This document shows, piece by piece, positions 1 to 8,284 of a stretch of DNA of 34,795 bases. The DNA lies in assembly GCF_025965415.1 (NCBI RefSeq), contig NZ_JAOPWY010000006.1, positions 1 through 34,795 of the forward strand, in the 5' to 3' direction. The stretch's first letter is position 1. Each line of letters opens with the position of its first letter. A program made the translations under genes and the position numbers. The stretch comes from Nocardioides sp. (GTDB lineage: Bacteria > Actinomycetota > Actinomycetes > Propionibacteriales > Nocardioidaceae). The notes beneath the pieces are model-generated. The model saw nothing but the letters and a program-made list of their open reading frames with translations, had not been told where the DNA came from and ran no database searches.

Positions 1-1306
1 AGTCGATGCCGGCGATGTCCAGGCCGATCATCCGGGCCGCCTCCTCGGCGATCTCGACGTTCTCCGGGTGCGCCTCGAACGTGCGGTCGATGGAGATGCC
101 GCCGGTCGACATGTTGCCGGTGAGGGCCAGCTTGACCATCAGGCCCTCGGGGGGGACGTCGGTCATCTCGAAGCCCTGCTCGCGGACGAGCCCGGTCGCG
201 GCCTCGTCGACCTTGATCCGGGTGAGCACCTTCTCGTGGCCGACGCCGCGGCGCGGGTCGGCGTTCGCCGTGTCGACCAGCTGCTCGACCGTGCTGGTGC
301 CGTCGCCGGTGACCGAGGCCGGCACCCGCTCCGCGATGGCGGCCACCCGGCCGTCGATGATCAGGCACCGGTAGTCCTTGCCGATGACCAGCGACTCCAC
401 GATGATCCAGCCGCCCCGGGACTCACCCTTGGCGATCTCGAACGCCTCGCGAACCTCGTCGTCGTCCTGGAGGTCCAGGCAGACCCCGCGACCGTGGTTG
501 CCGTCGAGGGGCTTGACCACGACCGGGTAGCCGATCCGGTTCGCCGCGCGCACGCACTGGTCCGCCGTACGCACGGACTCCTGTTTGGGGACCGGCAGGC
601 CCGCCGCACCGAGCAGGCGGGTCGTGAGGTCCTTGTCGGAGGCGATGTCGACGGCGATCGCGCTGGTCTCCGAGGTCATCGTGGCGCGGATCCGCTTGGC
701 GTGGACGCCCTGGCCCAGCTGCACGAGCGAGTGCTGGTTCAGCCGGATCCACGGGATGTCGCGCGAGACGGCCTCGTCGACGATCGCCTGCGTGGACGGG
801 CCGAAGGCGGTGCGCTCGGCGCGGCGGATGAAGTCGTCGCGCTCGGTCTCCCAGTCGAAGTCCGGGTCGCCCTCGACGAGGTGGTTGACCAGGCGTACGG
901 CGAGGCGCCCGGCGCTGAGGCCGACGTTCTCGTCGACGTAGCCGTAGATGATGTTGTAGCGGCCGGGTTGCCCCTTCACCTGGCGCGTCTTGCCGCGGCG
1001 GATGTCGTGGCCGACCAGCTGCTGCAGCGCGAGCGCGGCGTGCTCCGCGACGTGGCCGAGCCAGGTGCCCTCGTTGAGCCGCTCGAGGAAGCCACCGCGC
1101 CGACCGCGCGAGCACGAGTGCTCCCGCAGGCCCGGCAGCATCGAGACGATGTCGTCGGTGAACCCGGGGATGGTGTTGCTGGGGAACTGCTCGAGCGAGC
1201 CGAGGTCGACCACGAGGTGGATCGACTTCTCGTAGGACCAGACGTTGGCGCCGCGGTAGACGCGGGTCTCGACGATCTCCAGGTCCGGGGTGGGGCGCTC
1301 ACTCAT
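1..1306 (-). CDS. cphA: Cyanophycin synthetase, N-terminal half (C-terminus outside window)
   Basis: CphA polymerises aspartate and arginine into cyanophycin, a cytoplasmic nitrogen reserve, using ATP. About 435 residues are visible, roughly half of the usual ~870-900. The N-terminal region carries the CphA-like stretch around residues 83-120 (RLNEGTWLGHVAEHAALALQ, then GHDIRRGKTRQVKGQPGRYN). An ATP-grasp domain follows from about residue 215 with VVVKPLDGNHGRGV and later TGDGTSTVEQLVD. The window ends inside EEAARMIGLDIAGID, so the Mur-ligase-like C-terminal half is not seen. The start is set at ATG 1306 because family-like sequence (DLEIVETRVYRG) begins there. In-frame ATGs at 1336 and 1345 would add a low-complexity arginine-rich leader and are less likely. 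It lies 76 bp downstream of cyanophycinase on the same strand, so synthesis and breakdown genes are paired. Identification is firm. Confidence 0.95.
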   Translation of the reverse strand, partial: MSERPTPDLEIVETRVYRGANVWSYEKSIHLVVDLGSLEQFPSNTIPGFTDDIVSMLPGLREHSCSRGRRGGFLERLNEGTWLGHVAEHAALALQQLVGHDIRRGKTRQVKGQPGRYNIIYGYVDENVGLSAGRLAVRLVNHLVEGDPDFDWETERDDFIRRAERTAFGPSTQAIVDEAVSRDIPWIRLNQHSLVQLGQGVHAKRIRATMTSETSAIAVDIASDKDLTTRLLGAAGLPVPKQESVRTADQCVRAANRIGYPVVVKPLDGNHGRGVCLDLQDDDEVREAFEIAKGESRGGWIIVESLVIGKDYRCLIIDGRVAAIAERVPASVTGDGTSTVEQLVDTANADPRRGVGHEKVLTRIKVDEAATGLVREQGFEMTDVPPEGLMVKLALTGNMSTGGISIDRTFEAHPENVEIAEEAARMIGLDIAGID

Positions 1307-1330
1307 GCACGTACTCGCTTCGCTCCGTGC
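1307..1330. repeat. Small inverted repeat between cphB and cphA
   Basis: GCACG at 1307-1311 and CGTGC at 1326-1330 form a short inverted repeat around a loop containing CTCGCTTCGCTC, immediately before the cphA start codon. It could be a REP-like intergenic element or only chance in GC-rich DNA. I see no clear Shine-Dalgarno sequence at the expected distance from the cphA ATG. Confidence 0.3.
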
Positions 1331-1382
1331 GCGCATGGGGCACATGTCGCACTGTGTCGGATGACGACCTCGCCACGCTCGG

Positions 1383-2372
1383 TCATGCGTGGTCTTCCTC
1401 GGTCGGGCTCGGGCTGGGGTCGACGGCAGCGCGCGACGTGCGCCTCATCTTCAGGCGGCGGCGGATGGCGGCCGGGGTGGCGTCGGCGGCGGCGATGTCG
1501 CGGGCGAGCTGGCGCAGGTCGCGGCTGGCCTCGGCGAGCTCGTCGGCGTCCTCGGGGTCGATCACCGGGTCCCGGGCCACCAGCTCGCGCGTCGAGAGGT
1601 TGAAGACCGCCCCCTCGGGCAGCACGTGGAACAGCACGCCGCTCGCCAGGAGCGGCGAGGACCGGGTGGCCTCGTAGGCGTTGGAGACCATGCGCGTGCC
1701 GTCGAAGAGCGTGACGGCGCCCTTGCCCATGACCCGCATGACCATGTCGCCGTCCACGTCCTCGACGAGGCCGCAGGTGTCCTCGTCGACGCCGATCCCC
1801 AGCAGCTGCGGGCTCTGCGCCACGATCATCAGGAGCCGGCCGTAGCGGTTGCGCTGGTCGAAGTGCTGGTCGATCACCGCGGCGTCCACGAGCCCGAGGC
1901 CGGCGGCGACCTGGGTCATCCGCTGCTTGGGGGTGGCGCCGCCGACGCCGAAGGCGACCATGTGCGACGACTGGATGCTCGCGCCCGCCGACGTGCCGGC
2001 GACGACCGCACCGCGCTCGTGGGCGCGCAGGATCGCGTCACCCACAGGCGTGCCGCACACGATCGACGACAGCTTGAGCTGGTTGCCCCCGGTCATGAAG
2101 ACGCCGGTGGCCTCGTCGAGCGCCTTGACCAGCACGGGGTCGTGGGCCTGCTCGCGGCTCTCGGGGCGTACGGCGTCGACGCGGGCCGCACCGAACTTGG
2201 TGAAGAGCGCGTCGTAGACGTCGACGACCTCGCGTCCGAGCGAGGAGGCGGTCGGGATGACGGCGATCCGGGCGTCCGTCCCGCCGCTGAGTGCGACGAA
2301 GTGCTTGAGGATCGTCGGCTTGCGCACCTTGTCCTCGGCGCCACCGATGATCATGAGTGGTCCGTGGGGCAT
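1383..2372 (-). CDS. cphB: Cyanophycinase (peptidase S51 family)
   Basis: CphB is a serine-type exopeptidase that cuts cyanophycin into beta-Asp-Arg dipeptides, mobilising stored nitrogen. The 329-residue protein opens with MPHGPLMIIGGAEDK, typical of the family, and contains the nucleophile motif GTSAGAS (residues 129-135, Ser in the centre). VDQ-like active-site surroundings (AAVIDQHFDQRNRYGRL) and GIGVDEDT follow. Length is in the 270-330 range of bacterial cyanophycinases, with a ~40-residue C-terminal extension that is charged and probably flexible. A TAGCCT -10 box ends 7 nt before the ATG, suggesting a leaderless transcript that continues into cphA. It is divergent from the SixA-type gene with only 33 bp between the start codons. 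Confidence 0.93.
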   Translation of the reverse strand: MPHGPLMIIGGAEDKVRKPTILKHFVALSGGTDARIAVIPTASSLGREVVDVYDALFTKFGAARVDAVRPESREQAHDPVLVKALDEATGVFMTGGNQLKLSSIVCGTPVGDAILRAHERGAVVAGTSAGASIQSSHMVAFGVGGATPKQRMTQVAAGLGLVDAAVIDQHFDQRNRYGRLLMIVAQSPQLLGIGVDEDTCGLVEDVDGDMVMRVMGKGAVTLFDGTRMVSNAYEATRSSPLLASGVLFHVLPEGAVFNLSTRELVARDPVIDPEDADELAEASRDLRQLARDIAAADATPAAIRRRLKMRRTSRAAVDPSPSPTEEDHA

Positions 2373-2379
2373 GACACGC

Positions 2380-2385
2380 AGGCTA
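2380..2385 (-). promoter_or_regulatory. Putative -10 box for cphB (TAGCCT), leaderless
   Basis: On the minus strand TAGCCT lies 7 nt before the cphB ATG at 2372, the spacing expected if transcription begins at or next to the start codon. The whole 33-bp gap between divergent cphB and the SixA-type gene must hold both promoters. On the plus strand the best hexamer is the poorer AAGGCT at 2394-2399. Confidence 0.5.
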
Positions 2386-2405
2386 GCGGCTGCAAGGCTG
2401 GACGC

Positions 2406-2936
2406 ATGCAGCAGTCAGGGAGCGACGGGACGAGACGCCTGGTCGTCATGCGTCACGCCAAGGCCCAGCCGACGGCTCCGTCGGACCAGGAGCGGGCCCT
2501 GGCGGACCGCGGTCGCGGCGACGCGGAGGCAGCCGGTCGCTGGTTGCGCGACCAGGGGATCACCCCCGACGCCGCCCTCGTCTCGGACGCGGTGCGGACC
2601 CGTCAGACCTGGGAGCACGTCGCCGCAGCGGCCGCGTGGGACGTCGGGCCCGACTTCAGTGCCGGCCTCTATGCGGCAGGGTCGGACTCCACCTTCGACC
2701 TGATCCGCGAGGCCGACGCCGACGTCGCGACGCTGGTCGTGATCGGTCACAACCCGACGATGGCCTCGGTCGCCGAGCTGATCGACGACGGCGACGGCGA
2801 CGAGGACGCGACGACCGGCCTCGTGACCCGTGGCTTCCCCACGTCCGCCCTCGCCGTCTTCACGGTCGAGTGCACCTGGGCCGACCTCGGGCCGGGCACC
2901 GGGCGCCTCGAGGCCTTCTACGCCGGCGACGGATGA
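2406..2936 (+). CDS. SixA-like histidine phosphatase
   Basis: A 176-residue member of the histidine phosphatase (phosphoglycerate mutase-like) superfamily, closest in size and layout to SixA-type phosphohistidine phosphatases. The catalytic RHG-type motif is VVMRHAKA at residues 13-20, where the His forms a phosphohistidine intermediate. The second conserved His is in VVIGHNPTMA (about residues 113-122), and VSDAVRTRQT carries the substrate-binding arginine. The substrate cannot be deduced from sequence. The stop overlaps the next start as ATGA, so translation is coupled to the methyltransferase that follows. The start codon 33 bp from divergent cphB leaves room for only a compact promoter. 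Confidence 0.88.
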   Translation: MQQSGSDGTRRLVVMRHAKAQPTAPSDQERALADRGRGDAEAAGRWLRDQGITPDAALVSDAVRTRQTWEHVAAAAAWDVGPDFSAGLYAAGSDSTFDLIREADADVATLVVIGHNPTMASVAELIDDGDGDEDATTGLVTRGFPTSALAVFTVECTWADLGPGTGRLEAFYAGDG

Positions 2937-3742
2937 CCGGTCCGTCCGTCGTGGCGCGGTTGCGCGCCGCCGGATGCGTGTGGGCCGAGGACGAGGCCGC
3001 GCTCCTGGAGGAGGCCGCAGCGACCCCTGCCGAGCTGGAGTCCCTCGTCGCCCGCAGGGTTGGTGGCGAGCCGCTGGAGACCGTGCTCGGGTGGGTCGAG
3101 TTCCTCGGGCGTCGCCTGGTCGTCGCCCCCGGGGTGTTCGTCCCGCGCCGCCGCACCGAGCTGCTGGCGCGTACGGCGCGCTCCCACGTCGTCGCGCGGA
3201 GCGGGACGAGCGCGGAGGTGGTCGTCGTGGTCGAGATGTGCTGCGGGGTCGCGCCGGTCGCGGCCTGCCTGGACGGGCTGGCCGGCGAGGTGCATGCCGC
3301 CGACCTGAGTCGGGTGGCGCTGGAGTGCGCCTCGGCCAACGCGCCGGCGAGCATCGTCCACCGGGGCGACCTCTACGCCGCGCTCCCGCACGGCCTGCGG
3401 GGGCGGATCGACGTGCTCGCGGCCAACGCGCCCTACGTCCCGTCCGGCCGGATCACGACGATGCCGCCCGAGGCGCGCGACCACGAGCCGGTCGTGGCCC
3501 TGGACGGGGGCAGCGACGGCGTCGACCTGCACCGTCGGCTGGCGAGCGGAGCGGCCGACTGGCTCGCGCCGGGGGGCGTGCTGCTCATCGAGACGAGTCC
3601 CGAGCAGCTGTCCCTGACGACCGGAGCCATGGCTGCCGCCGGCCTGGCGACGGAGGAGGCGTACGACGAGGAGGTCGGGGGATGCGTGGCGGTCGGGCTG
3701 CGCCCGCTCAGCTCCCGGGCTCCAGCGGGGGCGCGGGCGTGA
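2933..3742 (+). CDS. PrmC-related putative protein-(glutamine-N5) methyltransferase
   Basis: A 269-residue Rossmann-fold SAM-dependent methyltransferase of the HemK/PrmC relatives. Motif I is EMCCGVAPVA (101-110). The usual post-motif NPPY, which positions the glutamine amide in PrmC, appears here as NAPYVP (164-169). This variant fits the family annotated as PrmC-related with unknown substrate rather than true release-factor methyltransferase. VFVPRRRTELLA (69-80) matches the conserved substrate-loop region. It overlaps the SixA-type gene by 4 bp (ATGA) and overlaps serB tail-to-tail by 35 bp. True prmC would be expected elsewhere, beside prfA. The target is unknown; membership in the methyltransferase family is secure. 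Confidence 0.85.
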   Translation: MTGPSVVARLRAAGCVWAEDEAALLEEAAATPAELESLVARRVGGEPLETVLGWVEFLGRRLVVAPGVFVPRRRTELLARTARSHVVARSGTSAEVVVVVEMCCGVAPVAACLDGLAGEVHAADLSRVALECASANAPASIVHRGDLYAALPHGLRGRIDVLAANAPYVPSGRITTMPPEARDHEPVVALDGGSDGVDLHRRLASGAADWLAPGGVLLIETSPEQLSLTTGAMAAAGLATEEAYDEEVGGCVAVGLRPLSSRAPAGARA

Positions 3743-4931
3743 CGATGCCGACGGCCGCGTCGGCCTCCTCGATCTGCTCGCGGGAGATCCCGAGCAGGTA
3801 GAGGATCGCGTCGAGGTAGGGAACGTTGACGGCCGTGTCCGCGGCGTCGCGCACCATCGCCTTGGCGTTGTAGGCGATGCCGAGCCCGGCGGCGTTGATC
3901 ATGTCGAGGTCGTTGGCGCCGTCGCCGATGGCGATCACGGCGTCGAGCGGGACGCCCACCTCGGCCGCGAACTCGCGCAGGGCAGCCGCCTTGCCGGCAC
4001 GGTCGACGACCGGGCCCACGATCCGGCCGGTCAGCACGCCGTCGGCGATCTCGAGCTCGTTGGCCCGGGCGAAGTGGATGCCCAGGTCGGCCGCGAGGCG
4101 GTCGGTGATCTGCGTGAAGCCGCCCGAGACGATCGCGAAGCGGTAGCCGAGCCGCCGCAGGGTGCGGACCATGGTCCGGGCACCCGGGGCGAGCTGGATG
4201 GAGGCGTAGACCTCGTCGAGGGCCGCGACCGGGACGCCCTCCAGGAGCGCGACACGCTCGCGCAGCGACTGCTCGAAGTCGAGCTCGCCCCGCATCGCCG
4301 CCTCGGTCACCCGGGCGACCTCGGCCTCTTGACCGGCGTGCGCCGCGATCATCTCGATGACCTCGCCCTGGATCAGGGTCGAGTCGACGTCCATCACGAT
4401 CAGGCGGATGCCGCGACGGTGCAGCGAGTCGCGCTGGACCGCCAGGTCGATGCCCTGCTTGACCGCCTCGGCGGCGAGCAGCGGGCGCAGTGCCTCCGCG
4501 GGTGCACCGGAGACGTGCAGCTCGATGGCGGTCACGGGGTAGCGCGCCATCCGCTCGATCTTGTCGATGTTGGCGCCGGAGTCGGCGATCCGCCCGGCGA
4601 TCGCGGACATCGCCGAGGCCTTCAGCGGATTGCCGATGATCGTGATGTGCGACCGGTCGCTGGACCGGCTCCGGTTGTCGCCGGCGCCGCGGTCGACCTC
4701 GACGTTCATGTCGAGCTCGGCGGCGGTGCGCTCGATGACGTCGCGCAGCTTCTTCCAGTCCCGCGGAGCGGTGACGAGGATGCCGAGCACCAGCCGGCGC
4801 CGCAGCACGATCTGCTCGATGTCGACGACCTCGACCCCGGCCGCCGCGAGCGCGGCGAAGATCGCGGAGGTGACGCCTGGCCTGTCCTTGCCGGTCAGGG
4901 TGACCAGCAGCGTCTTCGGCTCGTCTTCCAT
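3708..4931 (-). CDS. serB: Phosphoserine phosphatase SerB with tandem ACT domains
   Basis: Last enzyme of serine biosynthesis: hydrolyses O-phospho-L-serine to serine. The 407-residue protein has two N-terminal ACT-type regulatory domains (about residues 6-80 and 93-165), then a HAD phosphatase domain. Catalytic DVDST is at 181-185 (Asp181 nucleophile, Asp183 acid/base). SGGFTQI carries the conserved Ser, and GDGANDLDM the Mg-binding aspartates. The ACT-ACT-HAD layout is that of mycobacterial SerB2, where serine feeds back through the ACT domains; this regulation is inferred for the present protein. TAGCCT at 4946-4941 lies 9 nt before the start. The last 35 bp overlap the convergent methyltransferase gene. 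Confidence 0.96.
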   Translation of the reverse strand: MEDEPKTLLVTLTGKDRPGVTSAIFAALAAAGVEVVDIEQIVLRRRLVLGILVTAPRDWKKLRDVIERTAAELDMNVEVDRGAGDNRSRSSDRSHITIIGNPLKASAMSAIAGRIADSGANIDKIERMARYPVTAIELHVSGAPAEALRPLLAAEAVKQGIDLAVQRDSLHRRGIRLIVMDVDSTLIQGEVIEMIAAHAGQEAEVARVTEAAMRGELDFEQSLRERVALLEGVPVAALDEVYASIQLAPGARTMVRTLRRLGYRFAIVSGGFTQITDRLAADLGIHFARANELEIADGVLTGRIVGPVVDRAGKAAALREFAAEVGVPLDAVIAIGDGANDLDMINAAGLGIAYNAKAMVRDAADTAVNVPYLDAILYLLGISREQIEEADAAVGIVTPAPPLEPGS

Positions 4932-5008
4932 GGTGTGGGAAGGCTAGTCCGGCCGGTCGGGGGACGGGCACGGAGTCCGACCACCGGGCGTGGCCCGACC
5001 ACCCCGGC

Positions 5009-5719
5009 TCACCGGTCCGGCCACACCTCGGGCGAGCACGCCGCCACGATCGCGCGGCGAGCCGCCCGTCCCAGCGGCTGGAGGAGGGCACGTCGCTGCT
5101 CCACCTCGTACGCCGAGATCGCGCCACCGTCGTCGGCAAGGGCCAGGTCGACGATCGCCCACGCCTGGAGCCCGCGTGCCGCGAGGTCCACGCAGCGCGG
5201 TGGGGTGCCGAGGGGTGCCCCGAGCGCCGGACGGTGATGGAGGTTCATGAGGGCGTCGGCCGCCTCCGGGCGCCAGCGGGCGACGTCGAGCGCGGCCAGG
5301 TCGCCGGCCGCGCCGATCAGCGACTCGCGCAGCCCCCGGTCCGCCTCGCCCACGTCGGGCAGCTGCCGGGGGCTCGCCCCGAAGGGCCGCCACTGCACGG
5401 TCTCGCCCTGCACCTGCGGCACCAGCCCGAGGCCGCCCGCGATGATCGCCTGCCCGGCGTCCAGGGCCGCCTCGTTGAGGTCCCGCGGGCCGCCGAGGCC
5501 CAGCGGGTCCCCCTCCACGGGCAGCGCGAGCCCGGCGTACGGCGCTCCGCTCGCACGCGAGCGCGCCAGCAGGTCGAGCGCCGAACCGCCCTCGAGCAGA
5601 TGGGTGTCGTCGGCGAGCACGTCGAGCACGTGGTCGGTCTGCTCGTGGCCGCGCAGCCACGCCGTGAGCCACCAGGCGAGGACCGCCGAGTGGGGGAGGG
5701 CGAGGTGGGAGGACGACAT
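5009..5719 (-). CDS. Unrecognised 236-residue protein next to serB
   Basis: I do not recognise this family. The protein is 236 residues, soluble-looking and rich in Ala, Leu and Arg, with no signal peptide or obvious membrane helix apart from a short hydrophobic patch near the start (SAVLAWWLTAWL, residues 11-22). It has no cysteine-pair, nucleotide-binding or catalytic signature I can name. A histidine-containing stretch LMNLHHRPALGAPLG and an alpha-helical C-terminus (VEQRRALLQPLGRAARRAIV) are visible. The ATG at 5719 was chosen over longer frames because TAGCCT (5733-5728) lies 8 nt before it and upstream codons would cross the divergent promoter region. Codon bias is normal for the window, so it looks like a real chromosomal gene. 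It sits between serB and the divergent ABC ATPase. Confidence 0.75.
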   Translation of the reverse strand: MSSSHLALPHSAVLAWWLTAWLRGHEQTDHVLDVLADDTHLLEGGSALDLLARSRASGAPYAGLALPVEGDPLGLGGPRDLNEAALDAGQAIIAGGLGLVPQVQGETVQWRPFGASPRQLPDVGEADRGLRESLIGAAGDLAALDVARWRPEAADALMNLHHRPALGAPLGTPPRCVDLAARGLQAWAIVDLALADDGGAISAYEVEQRRALLQPLGRAARRAIVAACSPEVWPDR

Positions 5720-5810
5720 CGCGGGCGAGGCTACTCGCTGCCCATCAGCGCAGGGCGGCCCGTCGTGTTGGTCCCGGGGCGTGCGGTCGCTGCTGGATAG
5801 GGTGAGGACC

Positions 5811-6617
5811 ATGGTTGCCGTCATCGAGTTCGCGGGGGTCACGGTGCGCCGTGGCCAGACCCTGCTGCTCGACGACGTCAGCTGGGAGGTCGAGGAGGAC
5901 GAGCGCTGGGTCGTGCTCGGCCCCAACGGCGCGGGCAAGACGACGCTGCTCCAGGTCGCCGCCGCCCAGCTCCACCCGACCACGGGGGTCGCCGGCATCC
6001 TCGACGAGGTCCTCGGCACCACCGACGTCTTCGAGCTCCGCCCCCGCATCGGGCTGACGAGTGCCGCGCTGGCGGACCGCATCCCCCGCAGCGAGCTGGT
6101 CAAGGACGTCGTCGTCTCCGCGTCGTACGGCGTCGTGGGCCGCTGGCGCGAGCACTACGCCGACCTCGACCACGACCGCGCGGGGGCGCTCCTCGCCGAG
6201 GTCGGGGCCGGTCACCTCGCCGACCGCACCTTCGGCACCCTCAGCGAGGGGGAGCGCAAGCGCGTGCAGATCGCCCGTGCCCTCATGACCGACCCCGAGC
6301 TGCTGCTCCTCGACGAGCCGGCCGCCGGCCTCGACCTCGGTGGCCGCGAGGACCTGGTGGCGACGCTGTCCGAGCTGGCCCTCGACCCCGACTCGCCCGC
6401 GACCGTGCTGGTCTCCCACCATGTCGAGGAGATCCCGCCCGGCTTCACCCATGCGCTGCTGCTGCGCGAGGGCCGCGTGGTCGACGCGGGCCCCGTGGAG
6501 GACGTCGTCACCGCCGAGACGCTGTCGGAGGCCTTCGGCATGCCGCTGCTGCTGAGCCGCGCCGACGACAGGTTCGCCGCCCGGCGACGTCCTGCCGAGC
6601 GGATCCTTCAGCGGTGA
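5811..6617 (+). CDS. Orphan ABC-type ATP-binding protein
   Basis: A 268-residue ABC ATPase with all motifs: Walker A GPNGAGKT (37-44), signature LSEGERKRVQIA, Walker B LLLLDEPAAGLD and the switch His in VSHHVEEI. No permease or substrate-binding gene lies beside it, so it is either the ATPase of a scattered importer/exporter or a non-transport ABC protein. The closeness to serB recalls the Mycobacterium tuberculosis serB2-Rv3041c neighbourhood, from memory. TAGGGT (5798-5803) sits 7 nt before ATG, and GAGG within that gap could also act as a ribosome site. The nfeD-like gene starts 17 bp after its stop. The transported substrate is unknown. Confidence 0.9.
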   Translation: MVAVIEFAGVTVRRGQTLLLDDVSWEVEEDERWVVLGPNGAGKTTLLQVAAAQLHPTTGVAGILDEVLGTTDVFELRPRIGLTSAALADRIPRSELVKDVVVSASYGVVGRWREHYADLDHDRAGALLAEVGAGHLADRTFGTLSEGERKRVQIARALMTDPELLLLDEPAAGLDLGGREDLVATLSELALDPDSPATVLVSHHVEEIPPGFTHALLLREGRVVDAGPVEDVVTAETLSEAFGMPLLLSRADDRFAARRRPAERILQR

Positions 6618-6634
6618 CTGGATAGGCTCTCGGC

Positions 6635-7096
6635 ATGGACTGGATCCGCGACCACCTCTGGGAGACCTGGCTGGCGCTGTCGATCGCGCTGGGCGTGGCC
6701 GAGATGTTCAGCCTCGACCTCATCCTCGCGATGCTCGCGGCCGGCGCGGTGATCGGCATGGTCGCCGCCCTGATCGGGCTCCCGGTCGTCGTCCAGGTCC
6801 TTGCGGCGCTCGCCGCGTCGGTGGCCGCGCTCGCGCTCGTGCGCCCCACGGTCATCAAGCGCCTGCACGGCGGTCCCGAGCTCTCGCTCGGCCACGGCAA
6901 GCTGGTGGGCACCCGATGCCTGGTCACCGAGGAGATCTCCGGCCTGAACGCCGGCCGGATCAAGGCCGGCGGTGAGACGTGGACCGCGCTTCCCTACGAC
7001 GAGAGCCTGCGGATCCCCGCGGGTGAGACCGTCGAGATCCTGCAGATCAAGGGTGCGACGGCCTACGTCCACCCCGTCGGCTCGCTGGAGTCCTGA
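6635..7096 (+). CDS. NfeD-like membrane protein
   Basis: A 153-residue NfeD family protein of the short type, without a ClpP-like protease domain. N-terminal hydrophobic segments run roughly from residues 10-27 and 29-75 (LILAMLAAGAVIGMVAAL, VVVQVLAALAASVAALAL). A soluble C-terminal OB-fold domain follows (about 80-150: KLVGTRCLVTEEISG, ETWTALPYDESLRIPAGETV). Short NfeD proteins typically pair with SPFH/stomatin-type scaffolds, and the next gene here, 54 bp downstream, is exactly that. This supports a joint membrane-microdomain role. TAGGCT at 6623-6628 ends 6 nt before the ATG, so it may have its own leaderless promoter besides read-through from the ABC gene. Confidence 0.88.
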   Translation: MDWIRDHLWETWLALSIALGVAEMFSLDLILAMLAAGAVIGMVAALIGLPVVVQVLAALAASVAALALVRPTVIKRLHGGPELSLGHGKLVGTRCLVTEEISGLNAGRIKAGGETWTALPYDESLRIPAGETVEILQIKGATAYVHPVGSLES

Positions 7097-7150
7097 GCGA
7101 GCGCCACCCAGCCACACCACCAGCCACACCAACATCCGGGGGAGAACCGA

Positions 7151-8284
7151 ATGCCGACAGCCTTGTTGGTCCTGTTCCTGCTCATCGTCCTGTTCGTCGT
7201 CGTCCTGCTCTCGAAGACGGTGAAGATCGTGCCCCAGGCGCGTGCCGCCATCGTCGAGCGGTTCGGCAAGTTCAAGGCGACGCTGCCTGCCGGCCTCAAC
7301 ATCCTGGTGCCGTTCATCGACAGGATGCGCTACCTCATCGACCTGCGCGAGCAGGTGGTGAGCTTCCCGCCGCAGCCGGTGATCACCGAGGACAACCTGG
7401 TCGTCTCGATCGACACCGTCATCTACTTCCAGGTCACCGACCCGGTGGCGGCGACCTACGAGATCGCCAACTACATCCAGGCGATCGAGCAGCTGACCAT
7501 GACCACGCTGCGCAACATCGTCGGCGGCATGGACCTCGAGGAGACGCTGACCAGCCGCGACTCCATCAACTCCGGCCTGCGCGGTGTCCTCGACGAGGCC
7601 ACCGGCAAGTGGGGCATCCGCGTCAACCGCGTCGAGCTCAAGGGGATCGACCCGCCGCCCTCCATCAAGGACTCGATGGAGAAGCAGATGCGTGCCGACC
7701 GCGAGAAGCGCGCCGTCATCCTCACCGCGGAGGGGCAGCGGCAGGCCGCGATCCTCACGGCCGAGGGTTCGAAGCAGTCGCAGATCCTCAACGCCGAGGG
7801 TGACCGCGAGTCGCAGATCCTGCGCGCGCAGGCCGACCGCGAGGCCTCGATCCTCCGGGCCCAGGGCGAGGGGCAGGCCATCCAGACCGTCTTCCAGGCG
7901 ATCCACGACGGCCAGCCCGACCAGTCGCTCCTGGCCTACCAGTACCTCCAGATGATGCCCAAGATCGCCGAGGGCAGCGCCAACAAGGTGTGGGTCATCC
8001 CGTCCGAGATCACCAAGGCGATGGAGGGCCTCGGCTCCTCCATCCACGAGATCGCCGGGATCCCGCGCGAGGCCACGCCGCGCACCCGGGTCGACATGGG
8101 CCCCTCCGAGCCGCAGCTGCCGAAGCCCTCGGGGACCGGCGCGACCAGCAAGGCCGTCGAGGAGGCGATCGCGGAGGCGGAGTCGGTGGCGCAGACGCCC
8201 ACCGGGACGACCTCCTCCGTGTCCCCGTCGCTCGACACCCCCGCGGCGGACGCTCCCGCTGAGGGTGGGCCCCCGCAGGAGTGA
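7151..8284 (+). CDS. SPFH/Band 7 (stomatin-like) membrane scaffold protein
   Basis: A 377-residue SPFH-domain protein. An N-terminal membrane anchor (LLVLFLLIVLFVVVLL, about 5-20) is followed by the Band 7 domain (about 25-190, with VPQARAAIVERFGKF and VIYFQVTDPVAATYEI). Next comes a helical region with tandem AEG-type repeats (TAEGQRQAAIL, TAEGSKQSQIL, NAEGDRESQIL, RAQADREASIL; about 195-245) that would form the coiled-coil of an oligomer. The final ~90 residues are rich in Pro, Ser, Thr and Ala and probably disordered. Such proteins assemble large rings or cages at the membrane and organise proteases or other partners. GGGGGAGAA upstream is a good ribosome site. The stop overlaps the next GTG start by 4 bp. 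Confidence 0.93.
   Translation: MPTALLVLFLLIVLFVVVLLSKTVKIVPQARAAIVERFGKFKATLPAGLNILVPFIDRMRYLIDLREQVVSFPPQPVITEDNLVVSIDTVIYFQVTDPVAATYEIANYIQAIEQLTMTTLRNIVGGMDLEETLTSRDSINSGLRGVLDEATGKWGIRVNRVELKGIDPPPSIKDSMEKQMRADREKRAVILTAEGQRQAAILTAEGSKQSQILNAEGDRESQILRAQADREASILRAQGEGQAIQTVFQAIHDGQPDQSLLAYQYLQMMPKIAEGSANKVWVIPSEITKAMEGLGSSIHEIAGIPREATPRTRVDMGPSEPQLPKPSGTGATSKAVEEAIAEAESVAQTPTGTTSSVSPSLDTPAADAPAEGGPPQE

Noticed and set aside
1306..1345. Longer cphA N-terminus from ATG 1336 or 1345
   Set aside because: The added residues (MRARSEASTC) come from the inverted-repeat region and do not resemble the protein family.
6608..8047. A 479-codon minus-strand frame
   Set aside because: It is antisense to nfeD and the SPFH gene, both of which have convincing domains; the antisense product has no motif.
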